A stretch of DNA of 64,000 bases, from contig NC_080418.1 in the NCBI RefSeq assembly GCF_029873635.1, positions 8,399,562 to 8,463,561 on the forward strand, in the 5' to 3' direction. The translations under genes and the position numbers were made by a program. This document shows positions 62,601 through 64,000 of the stretch, in pieces. Position 1 is the stretch's first letter. Every line of letters starts with the position of its first letter. Source of the DNA: Malania oleifera (lineage: Eukaryota > Streptophyta > Magnoliopsida > Santalales > Ximeniaceae). The notes beneath the pieces were generated by a model. It was given only the letters and a program-made list of their open reading frames with translations. It was not told the origin of the DNA and made no database searches.

Positions 62601-63977
62601 GAAAGGGCACAAAACCATGGGAGTCCACTCATCACCCCTCCTCTTCCACATGTCTACATTTGGAGAATTTCCCCCTTAAGCTAAAATCATCTCCTTAATA
62701 GGAGTAAGCCCAATTCTCCAATAGTTGCTCAAATGGGCCTTACCCCCACTCCTTAAGTGTCTCAGATTGTATTTCACGTGCCTCCAAACCAATCCTATTT
62801 CTCATGTCGTCTGACCCTATTTGGATCCATCTGGCTTAGATGATCCTTATTGGCTTGGTCAAACTTGGTCCTCCAACTGTTAGCATATCAGGAGAATTAG
62901 CTTCAAACCTCAACTTTACGATGTCACTCACCTAGAGTTATAAACCATTGGCTCTGATACCACTTATTAGTACCTAGAGAGTGTTCATGAGGGCTTGATA
63001 CACATAGATGAGCACGAACTTGACCCAAAAGCTTAAGCTTATTTGATTTTGGACTCAACCATGTATATAAGTACCCATAATCTACTTAGTTTTCCAATGC
63101 TGGACAAACAAGCAGAATTTTCAATATTATCATTAGACCTTTCTTTCATTGGAAAAAAGAATTGCCCATTTTGTGCCTCTCAGGGAGGATACAAACCCTT
63201 TTCTATCATCATTCGCTGCACTAGGGAGCATTTTTCCGCCTTCTCTTCATTCATTAGAATCCTGATACTTCTTTTCCCAAGTCATCTAGTCTCACCTTCC
63301 ATTTGATACATTCATGCACTTTCAGAATGTTGAGCTTTATGTCTATAGTTTGTTGCAACATGATGCCATAAGGGCAACAAAATTGCATATTTTTTCGTTT
63401 GGAATCAATTAGAGACGCAATAACTTTGCTCAAAATAGCATCTAATATTTAAATAGATAGCTTTGTCTACGAATAGATGAAAAAAAAATGCTTATGGAAT
63501 TGATGCCCCAAAACAAATCATTCCTTTGTATTATTATGATTGTATAGTAAATTTTTTTTCCCATATGCTTTTTTTATTCACTGATTTACAGTGTATTTGA
63601 GAATTTGAAATCCCATTTTCATATCTACAGGATTGACTGCAATGGGCGACAATCCACTGCCATCTGTGGGGTGGCCTTTGACAGTAAGAAGCTTTATTAG
63701 ATTCAGTCCATTTACTTTCATTTTGAGTTGTAAATGTTAATCTGATGTTTTTTTTAATCTTGTCAAGGGAGATGTGCAAATGGCACAACATTTTTCATTT
63801 TCTCAACATCAAGAAGATTTAGCAAAACTCACCTTGGAGACATCATATCAACAAGGGTTGCCAGCACTCACATCAGAGACATTGTATCCTGCTGGCAACC
63901 TTTTCAATTTAAGTGCACAAGAAATAGAAAGTGATGTTCGCACAGCCCTGAGAATAGATAATGTTGTGCCTAAAGAG
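37076..63977 (+). CDS. LEUNIG-like transcriptional corepressor, N-terminal part (gene continues past the window)
   Basis: Six exons join in one frame: 37076-37113, 37386-37492, 38632-38741, 38858-38960, 63631-63683, 63768-63977 (207 codons so far). All five internal introns, and the donor at 63978, have GT and AG. The protein starts [14 protein letters not shown] LisH dimerisation motif follows at residues 14-45 ([18 protein letters not shown]), then the LUFS signature [20 protein letters not shown] at residues 49-68, a short linker, and a [11 protein letters not shown] stretch that matches the GWPLTG of LUG/LUH proteins. In this family LUFS binds SEUSS-type adaptors and a C-terminal WD40 propeller follows. 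The propeller must lie to the right. The glutamine-rich stretches typical of LUG are absent from the part seen, and the start differs from the usual NWEADKMLD form, so this is probably a divergent paralogue. The start codon was chosen because it lies in a purine-rich CAGCCATGG context and splices in frame. Intron 4 is about 24.7 kb and full of retrotransposons. Confidence 0.88.
37386..37492 (+). CDS. LEUNIG-like gene, exon 2 (LisH)
   Basis: The acceptor is TATAG at 37381-37385. It encodes [20 protein letters not shown] and on to PTARP, the LisH motif. The donor is GTAATT at 37493. Confidence 0.9.
38152..38197 (+). repeat. (AAG)n microsatellite in intron 2
   Basis: About 15 AAG units with one interruption (GAGG near 38181). 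Confidence 0.95.
38632..38741 (+). CDS. LEUNIG-like gene, exon 3 (LUFS)
   Basis: The acceptor is CTTCAG ending at 38631. It encodes [20 protein letters not shown] and on to NNQALDRM, the second half of the LUFS domain. The donor is GTGGTG at 38742. Upstream in intron 2, at 38470-38540, a 35-bp unit TTCTTGGATCATGTATAAGA... is present twice in tandem. Confidence 0.9.
38858..38960 (+). CDS. LEUNIG-like gene, exon 4
   Basis: The acceptor is AATTAG ending at 38857. It encodes [20 protein letters not shown] and on to VRADS plus one base of a Gly codon, with donor GTAAAG at 38961. Phase 1 at the end matches the start of exon 5 at 63631. Confidence 0.82.
38961..41105. other. Left part of intron 4, no feature recognised
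   Basis: There is no recognisable coding block or transposon end. Open frames such as 40447-40698 have no domain, and the GA-rich stretch at about 41430-41490 that follows belongs to an LTR. Part of 39900-41100 may be an old element I cannot classify. Confidence 0.5.
41106..46688 (-). repeat. 3' LTR of copia fossil 4, split by a nested copia
   Basis: Its two pieces (41106-41520 and 46379-46688) add up to about 725 bp. It contains a tandem duplication of about 150 bp: the block from TTATGGACCTACTTCATGGT to GAGGAGGCAGCA occurs at about 41371-41514 and again at about 46418-46560, and the nested copia sits between the two. Confidence 0.78.
41521..46378 (+). mobile_element. Full-length Ty1/copia fossil 5 (Ale-like), plus strand
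   Basis: Two direct 186-bp LTRs (41521-41706 and 46193-46378) differ at 11 sites by eye, about 6 percent. A tRNA-Met-type primer-binding site lies at 41708-41719 (AGTATCAGAGCT) and a polypurine stretch TTGAGGGGGAG before the 3' LTR. Parts in order: gag (from 41744), zinc knuckle (about 42530), protease (about 42845), GAG-pre-integrase and integrase (43260-43868), connector (43950-44630), reverse transcriptase (about 44640-45310) and RNase H (about 45540-46160). Flanks ATATT and GTATC match only in part. The short LTRs and GGGGGAGTGTTGAAA junction suggest the Ale lineage. It is broken with several breaks. It lies in the same orientation as the host gene. Confidence 0.92.
48436..49120. mobile_element. 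Non-autonomous TIR DNA element (MITE-like) rich in GAAATTTC words
   Basis: The left end reads GATCTTAAATTTC and the right end GAAATTTAAGACC, so 13-bp inverted termini with one mismatch. Flanking imperfect direct repeats are TTGAAATACGCT (48424-48435) and TTGAATACACT (49121-49131), which suggests an 8-11 bp target duplication (hAT or Mutator type). Both subterminal regions are packed with CGAAATTTC/GTCGAAATTT words in both orientations, with an AT-rich centre. No transposase is encoded. Confidence 0.65.
50114..50260 (-). mobile_element. 5'-truncated tRNA-derived SINE, second copy
   Basis: This is the same body as 22483-22675 (CCTTGAAGTTGACCCCACAA, CTCCAAAGGGAG, GGAGTCCAGGGG) in the same minus orientation, but cut near the B box. 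The 3' tail is a TAAAA-type run (plus strand ATTTTATTTT). It is bounded by TGAAATCTTTATTTT at 50099-50113 and 50261-50275. Confidence 0.85.
50640..50674. repeat. (AT)n microsatellite
   Basis: An uninterrupted AT dinucleotide run of about 17 units near the end of the SIRE-like LTR. Confidence 0.9.
52349..57274 (-). mobile_element. Ty1/copia fossil 6 (Tork-like), minus, near full length
   Basis: On the minus strand: 5' LTR 57274-56521, primer-binding site about 56519-56508, gag (about 56495-55931), CCHC knuckle (about 55795-55750), protease/GAG-pre-integrase (about 55620-55111), integrase (about 55100-54600), connector, reverse transcriptase (about 54120-53150; [22 protein letters not shown]), RNase H (about 53060-52540), and only the end of a 3' LTR (52446-52349). 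It is the same family as fossil 2 and the unit to its right. It is broken with many breaks. Confidence 0.88.
56521..57274 (-). repeat. LTR shared by two copia units, with an internal tandem duplication
   Basis: It starts TGTTGTGTAG beside a primer-binding site on its left side and is followed directly on its right by the 3' internal end of another unit (CTCCACCTTGGCGAATATTC). A segment of about 152 bp (CGTCAACGATT... to CACATATCCAA) is present twice in tandem, at about 56970-57121 and 57122-57272. GTCGATGGTTT motifs recur through it. Confidence 0.8.
57275..58663 (-). mobile_element. Ty1/copia fossil 7, RNase H and reverse transcriptase part only
   Basis: This is the same family as 52349-57274 and lines up with 52447-53820 along its length. 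Minus-strand parts: reverse transcriptase (from 58663 down; [11 protein letters not shown], then YVDDMLIA region near 58330) and RNase H (57889-57368; [14 protein letters not shown]). It ends abruptly at 58663 against another remnant. It has no LTR of its own on the right. It is broken. Confidence 0.85.
59309..61109 (-). mobile_element. SIRE/Maximus-like copia solo LTR, minus orientation
   Basis: The minus strand begins TGTTGGCCTAACATGAC, then ATCTTGTTTCCATGATAACA, and ends CCAATTCACCCCACTTTCA. The flanks TGGTA (59304-59308) and TTGTA (61110-61114) differ at one site. It is 1801 bp long. A motif array of CAGGCGCCTGA type lies at 60418-60640. It interrupts the reverse transcriptase of remnant 8. 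Confidence 0.85.
60415..60645 (-). repeat. Array of CAGGCGCCTGA-like palindromic motifs
   Basis: About eight copies of TCAGGCGCCTGA or its decayed forms (AGTCGCCTGAG, CAGGCGCTTGAG, CAGTCGCCTGAA) occur in about 220 bases of the LTR, in the part that corresponds to U3. Confidence 0.75.
61401..62333. other. Unresolved part of intron 4
   Basis: No coding domain was recognised. A 75-codon minus frame at 61937-62164 might be decayed copia but shows no diagnostic motif. It could be old element or original intron. Confidence 0.45.
62339..63126 (-). mobile_element. TRIM element with two terminal repeats
   Basis: Two direct repeats of about 160 bp (62339-62499 and 62968-63126) share GACCCAAAAGCTTAA, AACCATGTATATAAGTACC and TAATC-ACTT-GTTTTCCAA. 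Between them lie about 470 non-coding bases. A tRNA-Met primer-binding site (TGGTATCAGAGCCA on the minus strand, 62962-62949) lies next to the right-hand repeat, which sets the orientation. The flanks CTATC (62334-62338) and TTATC (63127-63131) differ at one site. It has no coding capacity, as usual for TRIMs. A partial copy is at 9371-9700. Confidence 0.85.
62949..62962 (-). other. Primer-binding site of the TRIM
   Basis: The minus strand reads TGGTATCAGAGCCA, complementary to plant initiator tRNA-Met, five bases from the terminal repeat. Confidence 0.88.
63132..63630. other. Right end of intron 4, no other feature
   Basis: T-rich, intron-like sequence leading to a TCTACAG acceptor. A frame at 63043-63306 shows no domain. 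Confidence 0.6.
63631..63683 (+). CDS. LEUNIG-like gene, exon 5
   Basis: The acceptor is TCTACAG ending at 63630. The two leading bases complete a Gly codon, then [22 protein letters not shown] is the anchor to LUG/LUH family proteins. The donor is GTAAGA at 63684. Confidence 0.8.
63768..63977 (+). CDS. LEUNIG-like gene, exon 6
   Basis: The acceptor is GTCAAG ending at 63767. It encodes 70 codons starting [20 protein letters not shown] and ending IDNVVPKE, with donor GTATTC at 63978. The content is polar and of linker type, with no WD40 repeat yet. Confidence 0.78.
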
Positions 63978-64000
63978 GTATTCATCTCTGTGTGTATGTG

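Larger units (their letters stand above)
38961..63630 (+). other. Giant intron 4 of the LEUNIG-like gene
   Basis: About 24.7 kb lies between a GTAAAG donor and a TCTACAG acceptor whose phases match. From 41106 to 61400 it is almost wholly made of retrotransposons on both strands, and a TRIM lies at 62339-63126. The parts that look like original intron are 38961-41105 and about 63132-63630; 61400-62333 is unclear. A missed small exon of a length divisible by three cannot be excluded. Confidence 0.75.

Overview
The window is plant nuclear DNA, almost certainly from a eudicot: it is AT-rich, uses GT-AG introns, and is dominated by Ty1/copia and Ty3/gypsy LTR retrotransposons plus TRIM-like elements, a LINE tail and tRNA-derived SINEs. 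I cannot name the species. There are no bacterial-style genes, CRISPR arrays, rRNA genes or tRNA genes.

Layout. 1-864 is the right end of a Ty3/gypsy LTR that sits in a minus-strand copia fossil (865-3475). A second minus-strand copia fossil with a good LTR and primer-binding site follows (3923-7170). 7171-18230 is a mosaic: a LINE 3' end (7785-8408), copies of an unclassified dispersed repeat (7171-7400, 8650-9340, 14400-18230), a TRIM fragment, a broken copy of part of a host SKI2/DExH11-type RNA helicase gene (9958-12169), and two solo gypsy LTRs with perfect 5-bp target duplications (12246-14371 and 15366-17576). 18872-34385 is a nest: a SIRE/Maximus-like solo LTR carries two gypsy LTRs (19521-21795, 31086-33391) and a large Tat/Ogre-like LTR (21889-31050), which in turn carries a SINE and a complete-length copia fossil (23384-28559). 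34386-36660 holds a 228-bp SMART/TRIM-like element and another copy of the dispersed repeat.

The one gene that looks functional is a LEUNIG-like transcriptional corepressor on the plus strand. Its start codon is at 37076 and it runs past the right edge. I can place six exons (37076-37113, 37386-37492, 38632-38741, 38858-38960, 63631-63683, 63768-63977), giving 207 codons in one continuous frame with GT-AG junctions. They encode the LisH/LUFS domain and the start of the linker; the WD40 propeller must lie outside the window.

Intron 4 is about 24.7 kb. It has been filled by a plus-strand Ale-like copia inside the LTR of a minus-strand copia, two SIRE-like LTRs (one carrying a TIR element and a truncated SINE), a minus-strand copia pair sharing one LTR, another copia remnant and a TRIM. 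The reading frame and splice phase are preserved across it, so the gene may still be expressed despite the invasion. All LTR elements here are broken fossils. Where both LTRs can be compared, divergence by eye is about 5-6 percent.
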